Source: a bacterium UBP9_UBA1432
Lineage (GTDB): Bacteria; Vulcanimicrobiota; Xenobia; Xenobiales; Xenobiaceae
Assembly (NCBI GenBank): GCA_002329445.1
Contig: DCTU01000027.1
Span: 3,010 to 16,464 of the forward strand
DNA length: 13,455 bases
Direction of reading: 5' to 3'
Shown here one piece after another: positions 1 through 7,428 of the stretch. The notes below the pieces were generated by a model. It searched no databases, had not been told where the DNA came from, and was given only the letters and a program-made list of their open reading frames with translations. The number at the start of each line of letters is the position of its first letter. Position 1 is the first letter of the stretch. Both the position numbers and the translations under genes were made by a program.

Positions 1-1
1 C

Positions 2-244
2 GAACAGGGCTTGGAGCGCCGCGGCTTCGCCTCATTGCGGTCGGCTCGTCGTTCCGGGATCCTCGGTGTGCTGCCTCCCTCGGGCTGGTCGCTGGGGGAT
101 CTCCACCGGGGACTTGCCCGGAGGGGCGTCGTCTGCAGCACGCCGGACGGCTTCCTGCGCTTTGCGCCCCACTGGCCCAATCATCGCGACGAGGTTCCTT
201 TCGTGCTGGCGGCGGTGGACGAGATTCTCCGCCAGGGATCCTGA
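2..244 (+). CDS. PLP-dependent aminotransferase class V-fold protein, C-terminal fragment
   Basis: The frame is open from the left edge, so only about the last 80 residues of the protein are present. The fragment reads as the small C-terminal domain of a class V aminotransferase (the cysteine desulfurase / selenocysteine lyase / kynureninase-like fold): a 'RSGILGVLPP' strand, a 'LHRGLARRGVVCSTPDG' segment, then 'LRFAPHWPNHRDEV', which matches the family pattern of 'lR(i/f)(s/a)PHfyNt.eEv' followed by a closing helix. The PLP-binding lysine and the catalytic core lie outside the window, so the substrate cannot be named. A TTG at 11 is not a real start; it is simply the first possible start codon inside a truncated frame. 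The gene ends about 90 bp before the cation transporter on the same strand, so co-transcription is possible. The fold call is fairly safe; the exact enzyme is unknown. Confidence 0.7.
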   Translation, partial: EQGLERRGFASLRSARRSGILGVLPPSGWSLGDLHRGLARRGVVCSTPDGFLRFAPHWPNHRDEVPFVLAAVDEILRQGS

Positions 245-333
245 GTGGCGGACGGGCCGTCTCTCGCGAGGCAGGGAGAGGCCTGCTTGCAGTGAAATCT
301 CGAGCCTTCCAGACCACCTGAAGACCCGGAGCC

Positions 334-1275
334 ATGACTGAACACGCCAATCCCGAGAAGGTCCGCGCGGCGCGGGTCTCCGTCTGGAGCAACTCCCTGC
401 TGGTCCTCATGAAGCTGGCGGTCGGTTGTCTGACCGGGTCGGTCAGCGTGCTCTCGGAGGCCCTGCACTCGCTGTCGGACCTGGCTGCTTCCTGGATCGC
501 GCTCCTGACCGTGCGCGTCTCCGACCGGCCCGCCGACAAGGACCACGCCTACGGACATGGCAAGTTCGAGAGCCTTTCCGGGCTGGCGGAGGCCCTGCTG
601 ATCCTGGGGGCGGCCCTGTTCATCATCATGGAGTCCCTGGGAAGGCTCCGTTCTGGTCATGGGCCCGAGCGCCTGGGTCTGGGGATCCTGGTGATGGGGC
701 TTTCGGTGCTGGTGAACTGGAAGGTCGCCTCCTACCTGTTCGGGGTGGCTCGCCGGACCGATTCGCTGGCCTTGGAGGCCGATGCCGAGCACCTTCGCAC
801 CGACGTGTGGACGGCCTTGGGCGTCATGGTGGGCCTGGGGCTGGTGGCGACGACCGGTCGGGTCTGGCTGGACCCCCTGGTGGCCATGTGCGTGGCGGTG
901 CTGATGATCGGCGCCTCTCTGCGCTTGATCCGGGAGGCCCTGGGCCCTCTTCTCGACGCGCAGCTTCCGGATTCGGAGGTGGACGCCGTCCGGTGCGTCC
1001 TTCGGCAGGATCCTCGGGTCCTGGGCTTCCACAAGCTGCGCACCCGCAAGGCCGGCTCCCATCGCCACGTGGACGCCCACGTGCAGGTGGAGGACGGGCT
1101 CTCGCTTCTGGAGGCCCACGCCGTGACCGAGGAGCTGGAGGACCAGATCCGCCGGACCCTGCCGAACGCCCACATCACGCTGCACACCGAGCCCTTCCAG
1201 GCCGAGCTGCGCCATCAGCAGGAGGCCCACGGCCAGAAGGATCCGGGGGAAGGGGCCTGGGTGCGACCTTCCTGA
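334..1275 (+). CDS. Cation diffusion facilitator (CDF) family Zn2+/metal efflux transporter
   Basis: The 313-residue protein is an inner-membrane metal/proton antiporter of the YiiP/FieF/ZitB type and probably exports Zn2+ from the cytoplasm. It has about six membrane segments in residues 15-200 and a cytoplasmic C-terminal domain. The transport site is visible as HSLSD in TM2 (H45, D49) and HLRTD in TM5 (H153, D157). D68, H71 and H75 match the second YiiP site. H233, H249, H262, H284 and E286 fit the C-terminal dimer-interface zinc sites, shifted by one residue. E. coli YiiP has Asp at position 45; His there is typical of zinc-preferring CDFs, so I infer zinc over iron or cadmium. The ATG has a GGAG close upstream, and the length is normal for the family. 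The dehydrogenase gene follows 56 bp later on the same strand, with no evident functional link. Confidence 0.93.
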   Translation: MTEHANPEKVRAARVSVWSNSLLVLMKLAVGCLTGSVSVLSEALHSLSDLAASWIALLTVRVSDRPADKDHAYGHGKFESLSGLAEALLILGAALFIIMESLGRLRSGHGPERLGLGILVMGLSVLVNWKVASYLFGVARRTDSLALEADAEHLRTDVWTALGVMVGLGLVATTGRVWLDPLVAMCVAVLMIGASLRLIREALGPLLDAQLPDSEVDAVRCVLRQDPRVLGFHKLRTRKAGSHRHVDAHVQVEDGLSLLEAHAVTEELEDQIRRTLPNAHITLHTEPFQAELRHQQEAHGQKDPGEGAWVRPS

Positions 1276-1331
1276 GGCGACCAGGGGCCCTCCTCGGGGC
1301 CTCGAAGGGAGCCCTCACAGGAGGTCGAGCC

Positions 1332-2948
1332 ATGAGCACCCCGGCTGAAATCCCCTTCCCACGCTTCGAGCAGATCCCGGAGAACTACCGGATCGCACCC
1401 TTCGACCAGCGCGAGTACCTGGTGGATGGAGAGCTTCGTGGCTGGGAGGGGCCCATCCAGGAGGCTATTTCGCCGGTCTGCCTGCAGACGGAGGAGGGCC
1501 TGAAGCCCTTCCGCCTGGGAAGCTTTCCCTCCATGACCACTGCAGAGGCCCTGCAAGCGGTCGATGCGGCGGATCGGGCGTGGGATTCGGGGAGTGGGCG
1601 TTGGCCGACCATGCCGCTGGCGGATCGGATCCGGTGCTTCGAGGACTTCACCCAGGCGATGGTCTCGCGCCGCGAGGAGGTCGCCCGCCTGTTGATGTGG
1701 GAGGTGGGCAAGACCTGGAAGGATTCGTGCAAGGAATTCGACCGGACGGTCGATTACATTCGCGAGACCCTGGACGCGGTCAAGGAGTTGGATCGGGCCT
1801 CCTCACGCTTCTCCGCGCATGAGGGCATCCTGGCCCAGGTCCGGCGGGCACCCCTGGGCGTCACCCTGTGCATGGGGCCTTTCAACTATCCCCTCAACGA
1901 GACCTGTACCACGCTGATCCCGGCCCTGCTCATGGGAAACCCGGTGATCTTCAAACCTTCCCGGCCCGGGTCCCTGGTCTTCGGGCCCCTCTTGCAGGCC
2001 TTCCGCGACGCCTTCCCGCCGGGAGTGGTCAACGCCGTCTACGGCTCGGGAGCGCGCGTGGTGGGACCGATGATGGAGTCGGGCCGGATCAGTTGCCTGG
2101 CCTTCATCGGCTCCACCCGGGCGGCCGACCTCCTGAAGACCCAGCACCCGGCTCCCCACCGGCTGCGATCCTGCCTGGGCCTGGGTGCCAAGAACCCCGC
2201 CATCATCCTGCCGGATGCCGATCTGGACCTGGCCGTGCGCGAGTGCGTCTCGGGAAGCCTGTCCTTCAACGGTCAGCGCTGCACCGCCTTGAAGATAATC
2301 TTCGTCCATCAGAGCGTCGCCGACGACTTCGTGGCCCGGATGGCTCAGGCCGTGTCGGCCCTGCGGGTGGGGATGCCCTGGGAAGAGGGGGTGTCGATCA
2401 CTCCCCTGCCCGAGGCAGGCAAGCCCGAGGAGCTCCAGGGCCTGGTCCAGGACGCCTGCCGGACCGGGGCGGAGGTGGTCAATCCCGGGGGCGGCCGGAC
2501 CCTGGCGACCCTCTTCTGGCCGGCGCTGCTGTCTCCGGTCGGTCCTGCAGCCCGCGTCTACCATGAAGAGCAGTTCGGCCCCGTGGTTCCGGTGGTGCCG
2601 TTCGCAGACGTAGCCGAGCCGATCCGCTACCTGGTGGAGTCTCCCTACGGGCAGCAGGCCAGCCTCTTCGGGCAGGACCCGGAGGGCCTGGCTCGCCTGA
2701 TCGACCCCCTGGTCAACCAGGTCTGCCGGCTGAACCTGAACAGCCAGTGCCAGCGAGGGCCGGATGTTCTGCCCTTCACGGGGCGCAAGGACTCGGCCGA
2801 GGGGACCCTCTCGGTTTCGGACGCTTTGCGGGTCTTCAGCATCCGGACGCTGGTGGCGGCCAGGGAAAGCGCCTCCAACAAGGCCATCCTGGCCGACATC
2901 CTGCGCGAACGCCGGTCCGCGTTCCTGTCCACCGACTTCCTCTTCTGA
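1332..2948 (+). CDS. gapN: GapN-type NADP-dependent glyceraldehyde-3-phosphate dehydrogenase (aldehyde dehydrogenase family)
   Basis: This 538-residue cytoplasmic aldehyde dehydrogenase probably oxidises glyceraldehyde-3-phosphate irreversibly to 3-phosphoglycerate with NADP+, bypassing the ATP-forming step of glycolysis and supplying NADPH. Visible family marks are GPFNYPLNE with the oxyanion-hole Asn (N185), the cofactor-binding FKPS (K208), FNGQRCTALK with the nucleophile C317, and EEQFGPVVPVVPF. The C-terminal stretch from NQVCRLNLNSQCQRGPD through GRKDSAEGTLSVSDALR to the FLSTDFLF end is, from memory, typical of a long GapN-like subfamily. The odd point is LGLGAKNP at 282-289. G283 lies 34 residues before C317, where aldehyde dehydrogenases usually have the general-base Glu, and I recall Glu at the G285 position in relatives. 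The start is ATG 1332 behind an AGGAGGT six bases upstream; the frame is open much farther upstream, but only as a shadow of the transporter. Substrate assignment rests on family resemblance. Confidence 0.88.
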   Translation: MSTPAEIPFPRFEQIPENYRIAPFDQREYLVDGELRGWEGPIQEAISPVCLQTEEGLKPFRLGSFPSMTTAEALQAVDAADRAWDSGSGRWPTMPLADRIRCFEDFTQAMVSRREEVARLLMWEVGKTWKDSCKEFDRTVDYIRETLDAVKELDRASSRFSAHEGILAQVRRAPLGVTLCMGPFNYPLNETCTTLIPALLMGNPVIFKPSRPGSLVFGPLLQAFRDAFPPGVVNAVYGSGARVVGPMMESGRISCLAFIGSTRAADLLKTQHPAPHRLRSCLGLGAKNPAIILPDADLDLAVRECVSGSLSFNGQRCTALKIIFVHQSVADDFVARMAQAVSALRVGMPWEEGVSITPLPEAGKPEELQGLVQDACRTGAEVVNPGGGRTLATLFWPALLSPVGPAARVYHEEQFGPVVPVVPFADVAEPIRYLVESPYGQQASLFGQDPEGLARLIDPLVNQVCRLNLNSQCQRGPDVLPFTGRKDSAEGTLSVSDALRVFSIRTLVAARESASNKAILADILRERRSAFLSTDFLF

Positions 2949-2983
2949 GATTCTGGCCCTCGGGTCGGCCCCTCAAGCGGAGT

Positions 2984-5020
2984 TCACCAGGTCGCCCACA
3001 GCGAGCGCTTGAGCTGGACGGTGCCCAGGTTGCCCATCAGGTCGCGGATATAGCTGGGGTCGTAGGTCAGTCCCACTCGGCCTGCCTCCAGGTCGATCCG
3101 CCCCTTGCCGGGTTCGGTCCCGGGCGCGGGGTTGAGGGGGTCCTCCGGGCTTCCTCCATAGGCGATCAGGGTCCCGGTGATGTTCAGGACATCTCGCGGA
3201 CCCAGCAGGGCGTTGAAGTTTCCCCAGGTGTAGATCACGCCGGTCAGGTCCTGGTCGGCGTAGTCGAGGTCGCCGTACTTCGCCAGAAGGCGGGCCAGTT
3301 GCTCCTGCTTCTTGCCGGTGAAGGTCGAGGCGCCGTCTTCGGGAACCAGGCCGCGAGCCCGCAGGGATTGCCATGCGGCATCGGGGTTGAGATCTTCGGG
3401 TTGGCCCTCGGAAGGGGTGCCGGTCTTGTCGTCATCGTCGTCGCGGTCGTCGTCGTCGTCGTCGCCGCCACGATCCTTCCCCCCACGGCCGGGACGGTCC
3501 TTGCCGGGTCGGCGGATGGGCTTCATCTCGTCGTTCCCGTCGGGGATTCCACCCCCGATGGCTTCCAGGGTGATGTCTCCCTTGGCGTACAGCGAGACCC
3601 CGGTCTCGGGGTCCGATTCCAGGATGCTGGGACCCTGGAAGCGGATGGAACTCTCGCTGGTGACCGCGCCCGAGCCCAGGACCGCCCCCTGGATCCAGAC
3701 CGGCCCGGTGGCGGTCAGGACGGAGGCCTTCTGGTCGCCCTTGGGCGGCACGAATCCCACGACGGGCCGCAGGCCGGCTTCCAGGATGGCCGGGTCGCTG
3801 CGCAGCGTCAGCCCCTTGACGTCCCCTTCCGCCAGGGGGTTGACGTAGACGTTGTTGGAGATCAGGACGCTCAGCGTCTTGGGGTCCACCCGGAACCCTT
3901 CCCCGGTGATGGCCGTGCTGGCGGCAACCCCTTCACCGGCGGGGGGCAGGTCGGCCTCTTCAGGGAACTCCTGGGGGAAGTACTCCAGGTAGGACTTCTT
4001 GTCTCCAGACATCCGCCAGACGTAGGTCCCCGCCTGGAGCTGGGCGTCGGACGAGTTCGGTCGCGCCTTCACGACCGAGTCCCATGTCAGTCGCTTGAAC
4101 CGGTCCGACGAGTCGGCGCGCTCCACCTTGGCGTCCGCCGGGGTCGATCCGTTGACCAGGAAGTTTCGACCTTCGCCGACGACCACTTCTCCCTCGGCCC
4201 CGTCGTCGTAGCGGGCGCGCCCGGTCGGGCTGGCCACCTGGACGTCGGCCAGGCTGCGAATGCGCGGAACGACCTCGTCGTCCCGGGAAGAGACCGTGAA
4301 GTCGCCATCGTCGCTGAGTTGGGCATCCAGGACCCCCCCCGCGTAGGCCACCGAGTCGATCCCGGCGGTCTCGTCCACCTTCAGGTAGGCCTCGACCACC
4401 CTGCGGGTCACGGCGCGGTTGGCGCCGAAGGTGCCGGGGTGATCGGGAGAGGTGTCCCGGACGCCCCACCCCGCCAGGCCCTCGACCAGGATGCAGGCGG
4501 TGGCGCGGGGCACGCGGTAGGGGGCTTCCTCGGAGGACAGGCCGATTCCGTTGGGGTTGGCGCGTTGGGCCGGGACCGAAGAGACGCCTTGCAGGTTGTT
4601 GATGGAGACAAGGGGACTGGCCAGGCGGTTCTCGAGCTCGGAGGTGTCGTTGAGGCCGTCGGCACCCCCATTCCCGTCCTCGTAGTTGAACTTGATCCGG
4701 AACAGGGAACGGTTGCCGGAGGCGGTCTGCAGGAATCCGAAGACGTTGCCGTTGCGCTCGATCACCGAGAAGTCGGGGGTTCCCGAGGGGACGGTGCCCG
4801 GATCGTCTCCCCGCCAGTTGGGGTTGGCCTGCAGGCGGGTCATGGCGTATTGCAGACCCGACTCGGCTGCCAACAGGGCCGCCTCGCACTCGTAGAAGTT
4901 CCCCGTCAGGGCCATTCCACCGGCTCCCGTCCCCACCACGGCGGTGACCAGCATCACCACCAGCACCGTGACCAGCAGGGTGGTCACGAGCACGATTCCC
5001 GGTTTCCTGCCTTGTCGCAT
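2984..5020 (-). CDS. PilX-like N-terminal domain protein (pilus/secretion-type envelope protein) with poly-Asp linker
   Basis: The 678-residue protein opens with a short basic segment and one hydrophobic helix (about residues 8-30, GIVLVTTLLVTVLVV), followed by AALLAAESGLQYAM. That is the usual layout of PilX-type minor pilins: a glycine before the helix, then an 'AAE(S/A)GL' helix. Position +5 after the glycine is Thr, not the Glu of major pilins. The rest (about 60-678) is beta-rich and Asn/Gly/Ser-rich, as in surface or envelope proteins, and I recognise no enzyme motif. A basic stretch (about 498-519) leads into D520-D525, R526, D527-D531, K532, a charge-segregated linker before the last 145 residues. 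The ATG has GAGGT seven bases upstream. Its promoter appears to sit in the end of uraA. The gene converges on gapN, with 35 bp between the two stops. The family call is moderate; a role in pilus assembly is inferred, since no pil genes are adjacent. Confidence 0.6.
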   Translation of the reverse strand: MRQGRKPGIVLVTTLLVTVLVVMLVTAVVGTGAGGMALTGNFYECEAALLAAESGLQYAMTRLQANPNWRGDDPGTVPSGTPDFSVIERNGNVFGFLQTASGNRSLFRIKFNYEDGNGGADGLNDTSELENRLASPLVSINNLQGVSSVPAQRANPNGIGLSSEEAPYRVPRATACILVEGLAGWGVRDTSPDHPGTFGANRAVTRRVVEAYLKVDETAGIDSVAYAGGVLDAQLSDDGDFTVSSRDDEVVPRIRSLADVQVASPTGRARYDDGAEGEVVVGEGRNFLVNGSTPADAKVERADSSDRFKRLTWDSVVKARPNSSDAQLQAGTYVWRMSGDKKSYLEYFPQEFPEEADLPPAGEGVAASTAITGEGFRVDPKTLSVLISNNVYVNPLAEGDVKGLTLRSDPAILEAGLRPVVGFVPPKGDQKASVLTATGPVWIQGAVLGSGAVTSESSIRFQGPSILESDPETGVSLYAKGDITLEAIGGGIPDGNDEMKPIRRPGKDRPGRGGKDRGGDDDDDDRDDDDDKTGTPSEGQPEDLNPDAAWQSLRARGLVPEDGASTFTGKKQEQLARLLAKYGDLDYADQDLTGVIYTWGNFNALLGPRDVLNITGTLIAYGGSPEDPLNPAPGTEPGKGRIDLEAGRVGLTYDPSYIRDLMGNLGTVQLKRSLWATW

Positions 5021-5054
5021 CTGGAGGACCTCGCGAATGCGCAGACTCGTTGTC

Positions 5055-5092
5055 CGTCACGAGAGGTCGGACGAGATGTCTGACCGGTGACG
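5055..5092 (-). promoter_or_regulatory. Two-part stem-loop in the 5' leader of the PilX-like gene
   Basis: An outer perfect 6-bp inverted repeat (CGTCAC 5055-5060 with GTGACG 5087-5092) encloses an inner 8-bp arm pair, GGTCGGAC (5065-5072) and GTCTGACC (5078-5085), with a 5-nt loop and one mismatch. The outer stem begins at the predicted transcription start, so the RNA could carry a 5'-terminal hairpin, a layout known to stabilise some messages. It resembles no riboswitch I know. Folding strength was not calculated. Confidence 0.4.
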
Positions 5093-5097
5093 TCCTG

Positions 5098-5106
5098 ATT
5101 ATACCA
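5098..5106 (-). promoter_or_regulatory. Extended -10 promoter for the PilX-like gene, inside the end of uraA
   Basis: On the minus strand the sequence reads TGGTATAAT, a perfect -10 hexamer with the TG extension. It overlaps the last codons of uraA (Leu-Val-stop, CTG GTA TAA). No good -35 is seen at 16-18 bp, which extended -10 promoters can do without. Transcription would start near 5091 and give a leader of about 70 nt before the ATG at 5020. Confidence 0.6.
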
Positions 5107-6481
5107 GTTCTGGGCGTCTCGGGGCAGCGTCTGCAGAGGACCGGGTGGGCGCGGGCCTGCGGGGCTCCTCCTCCAGCAGGTGCAGCCGCTCCAGCACGTG
5201 GAAGACCAGGCTCAGGGCCATCCCGGTCAAGGTGGCCAGGGCCATGCCCTTCAGGGCCACGGCGCCGACCTGGAGCGAGACCTCGCTGATGCCCACCATG
5301 AAGACCATGGCCGTCAGGATCAGGTTGCGGGCCCGGTTGTAGTCGACCTGCGCCTCGACCAGCATCCGGATGCCGGAGGCTGCGATGACGCCGAAGAGCA
5401 GCATCGAGATGCCTCCCATCACCGGGACCGGAATGGTCGAGAGCAGGTTCGAAAGGACCTTGATGAAGGAGATGGCGATGGAGATCACGGCCGCGCCACC
5501 GATGACCCAGACGCTGTACACGCGGGTGATGGCCATCACGCCCATGTTCTCTCCATAGGTCGTGACGGGGACTGACCCCACCAGGCCGGAGAGCATGGTG
5601 GAAATCCCGTCTCCGGCCAGGGAGCGGTGCAGCCCCGGATCCCGGGTCAGGTCGCGCCCAACGATGTTCCCGGTGACGAACAGGTGCCCGATGTGTTCCG
5701 ACAGGACCACCAGGGCTGCCGGCGTGATCACCAGGATGGCCGTGGGGTCGAAGAGGGGCCCGGTGAATCGGGGGAACGAGAAGACCTGCTCGGCGGCGAC
5801 GCCGGCCAGGTCGACGCGCCCCAGCACGAAGGCCAGCGCATAACCGCCCAGCACGGCCAGCAGGATCGGGATCACCGCCAGGAAACCGCGGAAGAGCAGC
5901 GAGCCGAAGATGGCCAGCGCCAGCGTGGTCAGTCCGATGGCCATGTCGGCCGGCACCCGGGCGCCGTTGGCGTCCGGCAACAGGCCCGCCATCCCGGCTG
6001 CCACCTTGCCCAGCTCCAGGCCGATCAGGGCCACGATGGGCCCCATGGCCGCGGGAGGCAGGACGATGTCCAGCCAGCGGGTTCCCGCCCAGGCGATCAT
6101 GGCGGCGGCCAGGGCGAAGATCATGCCCGCCGCGATGAAGCCACCCAGGGCGCGGGAGAAGTTCGCATGGAAGTCCGCCCCACCAGCGGTCAGGACCGCG
6201 ATGGTGGGGGCGATGAAGGCGAAGCTCGATCCCAGGAAGGCAGGAGCCCGGCCTTTGCACAGGACCAGGTAGATCAGGGTCCCGACGCCGTTCATCAAGA
6301 GGACCAGGGCGGGATCCACGACCACCAGGTTCGGGTCGCCGGCGGCCTGGCGGGCAGCCTGGTTGAAGAGATAGGGGACCAGGACCGAGGCCCCGAACAT
6401 CGCGAAGAGGTGCTGCAGGCTGAGCGGAAGGGCCTCCAGCAATGGGACCCGCTCTTCGACCTGGATCACCCGTCGGGCCAT
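5099..6481 (-). CDS. uraA: Uracil permease, NCS2 nucleobase:proton symporter family
   Basis: The 460-residue inner-membrane protein imports a nucleobase, most likely uracil, with protons. The UraA-like signature runs the full length: LPLSLQHLFAMFG (residues 18-30), FLGSSFAFI, ALGGFIAAG, LPPAAMGPIVALIGLEL, VITPAALVVLSEHIGHL, TGNIVGRDL, VPVTTYGENMGVMAITR and PVPVMGGISMLLFGVIAASG. E262, H266 and E311 have the same spacing as the substrate and proton residues E241, H245 and E290 of E. coli UraA. About fourteen membrane segments are expected. The C-terminus carries a short charged tail (433-460) with several Arg-Pro pairs, likely cytoplasmic. The start ATG has an ideal AGGAGG that overlaps the TAG of the upstream membrane-protein gene, so the two are probably translationally coupled. 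No pyrimidine-pathway gene is nearby, so uracil rather than xanthine is assigned by sequence resemblance only. Confidence 0.92.
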   Translation of the reverse strand: MARRVIQVEERVPLLEALPLSLQHLFAMFGASVLVPYLFNQAARQAAGDPNLVVVDPALVLLMNGVGTLIYLVLCKGRAPAFLGSSFAFIAPTIAVLTAGGADFHANFSRALGGFIAAGMIFALAAAMIAWAGTRWLDIVLPPAAMGPIVALIGLELGKVAAGMAGLLPDANGARVPADMAIGLTTLALAIFGSLLFRGFLAVIPILLAVLGGYALAFVLGRVDLAGVAAEQVFSFPRFTGPLFDPTAILVITPAALVVLSEHIGHLFVTGNIVGRDLTRDPGLHRSLAGDGISTMLSGLVGSVPVTTYGENMGVMAITRVYSVWVIGGAAVISIAISFIKVLSNLLSTIPVPVMGGISMLLFGVIAASGIRMLVEAQVDYNRARNLILTAMVFMVGISEVSLQVGAVALKGMALATLTGMALSLVFHVLERLHLLEEEPRRPAPTRSSADAAPRRPELV

Positions 6482-6490
6482 GGCTGCCTC

Positions 6491-7267
6491 CTAACCGACC
6501 ACGTCGGTTTCCACCAGGCTGGGACCTTGGGGTGTTCCGGCCAGGCCGACCAGCCACCAGAAGACGCCCCCCACCATCAACCCGTGGAAGGTCCCGGACG
6601 GGTCCAGGGCCGTCCCCAGGAGCTGTTCGAGATAGCGGCCTGGTGGCGGACTGCCGAAATCCGGATACAGAAGCAGGGCTGCCGCCGCCGAGAGGGTGCA
6701 AGCCAGGGCCACGTGGTGCCATTCCGAGCCCCGCGGAGGGTCTTCGCGCCCCAAGAAGAGGGCCAGAAGCGGAACCATCAGGGCACAGGCCAACACCAGC
6801 GGCGCCAGTCGCAGCCTTTCGAAGAGGAAGAGATCCAGAAGGCAGCCGGCAGGGCCCGAAGCGTGCTCGGGCAGTCCGAAGCGGACCAGCGAGAGGCCCA
6901 AGAAGACCAGGCCGGCCCCCGACAGCAAGCGCAGCAGGCCTCGGCGCAGTTCGGGCCGGTCCTGCAGCGGCAGACCTCGGAACAGGGCCACCCAGCGTTC
7001 CGCAGCGGTGCTGTCTTCGCGCAGCGCGCCGGGTTCTTCCGAACCTCTGGAGAGCAACTGCACCAGCCGAACCCAGGGCGAGCGGTGGAGGATCCAGTTG
7101 ACGGCCTCCAGGCCACCCCAGAAAGCCACCAGGTTGCTGGCCAGGGAGAGCAGCACGAAGGCCCCGCCGGCCCCGTTTCGGCTCAGGGTCACCCCGGCCA
7201 GGTCCAAGGCCAGGACCCAGATCAAGGCCCGGACCATGCCGGGCAGGGCAGTCAAGAAGCGGGTCAT
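6491..7267 (-). CDS. Hypothetical multi-pass membrane protein, coupled upstream of uraA
   Basis: I do not recognise this 258-residue protein. It shows about six hydrophobic segments, near residues 10-30, 34-58, 112-130, 152-172, 185-203 and 227-246. A hydrophilic, charged loop (about 68-110, with Arg- and Glu-rich stretches and an 'RGLPLQDRPELRRG' segment) separates the first pair of helices from the rest. No catalytic or metal motif is visible. Codon bias is the same as its neighbours and no antisense reading is convincing, so it is very likely real. The ATG at 7267 lacks a clear Shine-Dalgarno. Its TAG stop overlaps the AGGAGG that serves uraA, with nine bases between the genes, which points to a two-gene transcript and perhaps a role tied to the permease. 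That link is inference from layout. It is divergent from the GH13 gene across about 230 bp. Confidence 0.75.
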   Translation of the reverse strand: MTRFLTALPGMVRALIWVLALDLAGVTLSRNGAGGAFVLLSLASNLVAFWGGLEAVNWILHRSPWVRLVQLLSRGSEEPGALREDSTAAERWVALFRGLPLQDRPELRRGLLRLLSGAGLVFLGLSLVRFGLPEHASGPAGCLLDLFLFERLRLAPLVLACALMVPLLALFLGREDPPRGSEWHHVALACTLSAAAALLLYPDFGSPPPGRYLEQLLGTALDPSGTFHGLMVGGVFWWLVGLAGTPQGPSLVETDVVG

Positions 7268-7370
7268 TCACAGCCGTTCGGCGCCGGGCCCGCCGCGCCC
7301 TTCGGGCCTGAGCCACCCGAAAAAGACAAATGGCGTCAGTCTACGTCCGATGGGCGGGGGGGGTTGTGCC

Positions 7371-7406
7371 ATCTTGTAAACATGATGCCAAGAACCGACA
7401 TGTCGG
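7371..7406. promoter_or_regulatory. Operator-like pair of palindromes upstream of the GH13 gene
   Basis: ATCTTGTAAACATGAT (7371-7386) is an imperfect inverted repeat in which 12 of 16 positions are symmetric (ATC-TGT--ACA-GAT). CCGACATGTCGG (7395-7406) is a perfect 12-bp palindrome. Their centres are 22 bp apart, about two helical turns, and both lie just upstream of the candidate -35. They could bind a dimeric regulator that controls either divergent gene; the protein is not identifiable here. Confidence 0.35.
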
Positions 7407-7428
7407 CGTCCACGAGGTTCTCGGGGAA

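Noticed and set aside
426..1331. N-terminal extension of the dehydrogenase frame by about 300 residues
   Set aside because: It lies in another frame of the transporter gene. The family N-terminus and an AGGAGGT place the true start at 1332.
2972..3013. 8-bp inverted repeat CTCAAGCG/CGCTTGAG at the convergent gapN and PilX-like gene ends
   Set aside because: The 26-nt loop is long, there is no T tract, and one arm is in coding sequence. It is too weak to call a terminator.
3960..7316. An 1118-residue minus-strand open frame spanning three genes
   Set aside because: It overlaps the PilX-like gene, uraA and the membrane-protein gene in another frame. It is Arg/Gly/Pro-rich without domain motifs, as expected from GC-rich third positions.
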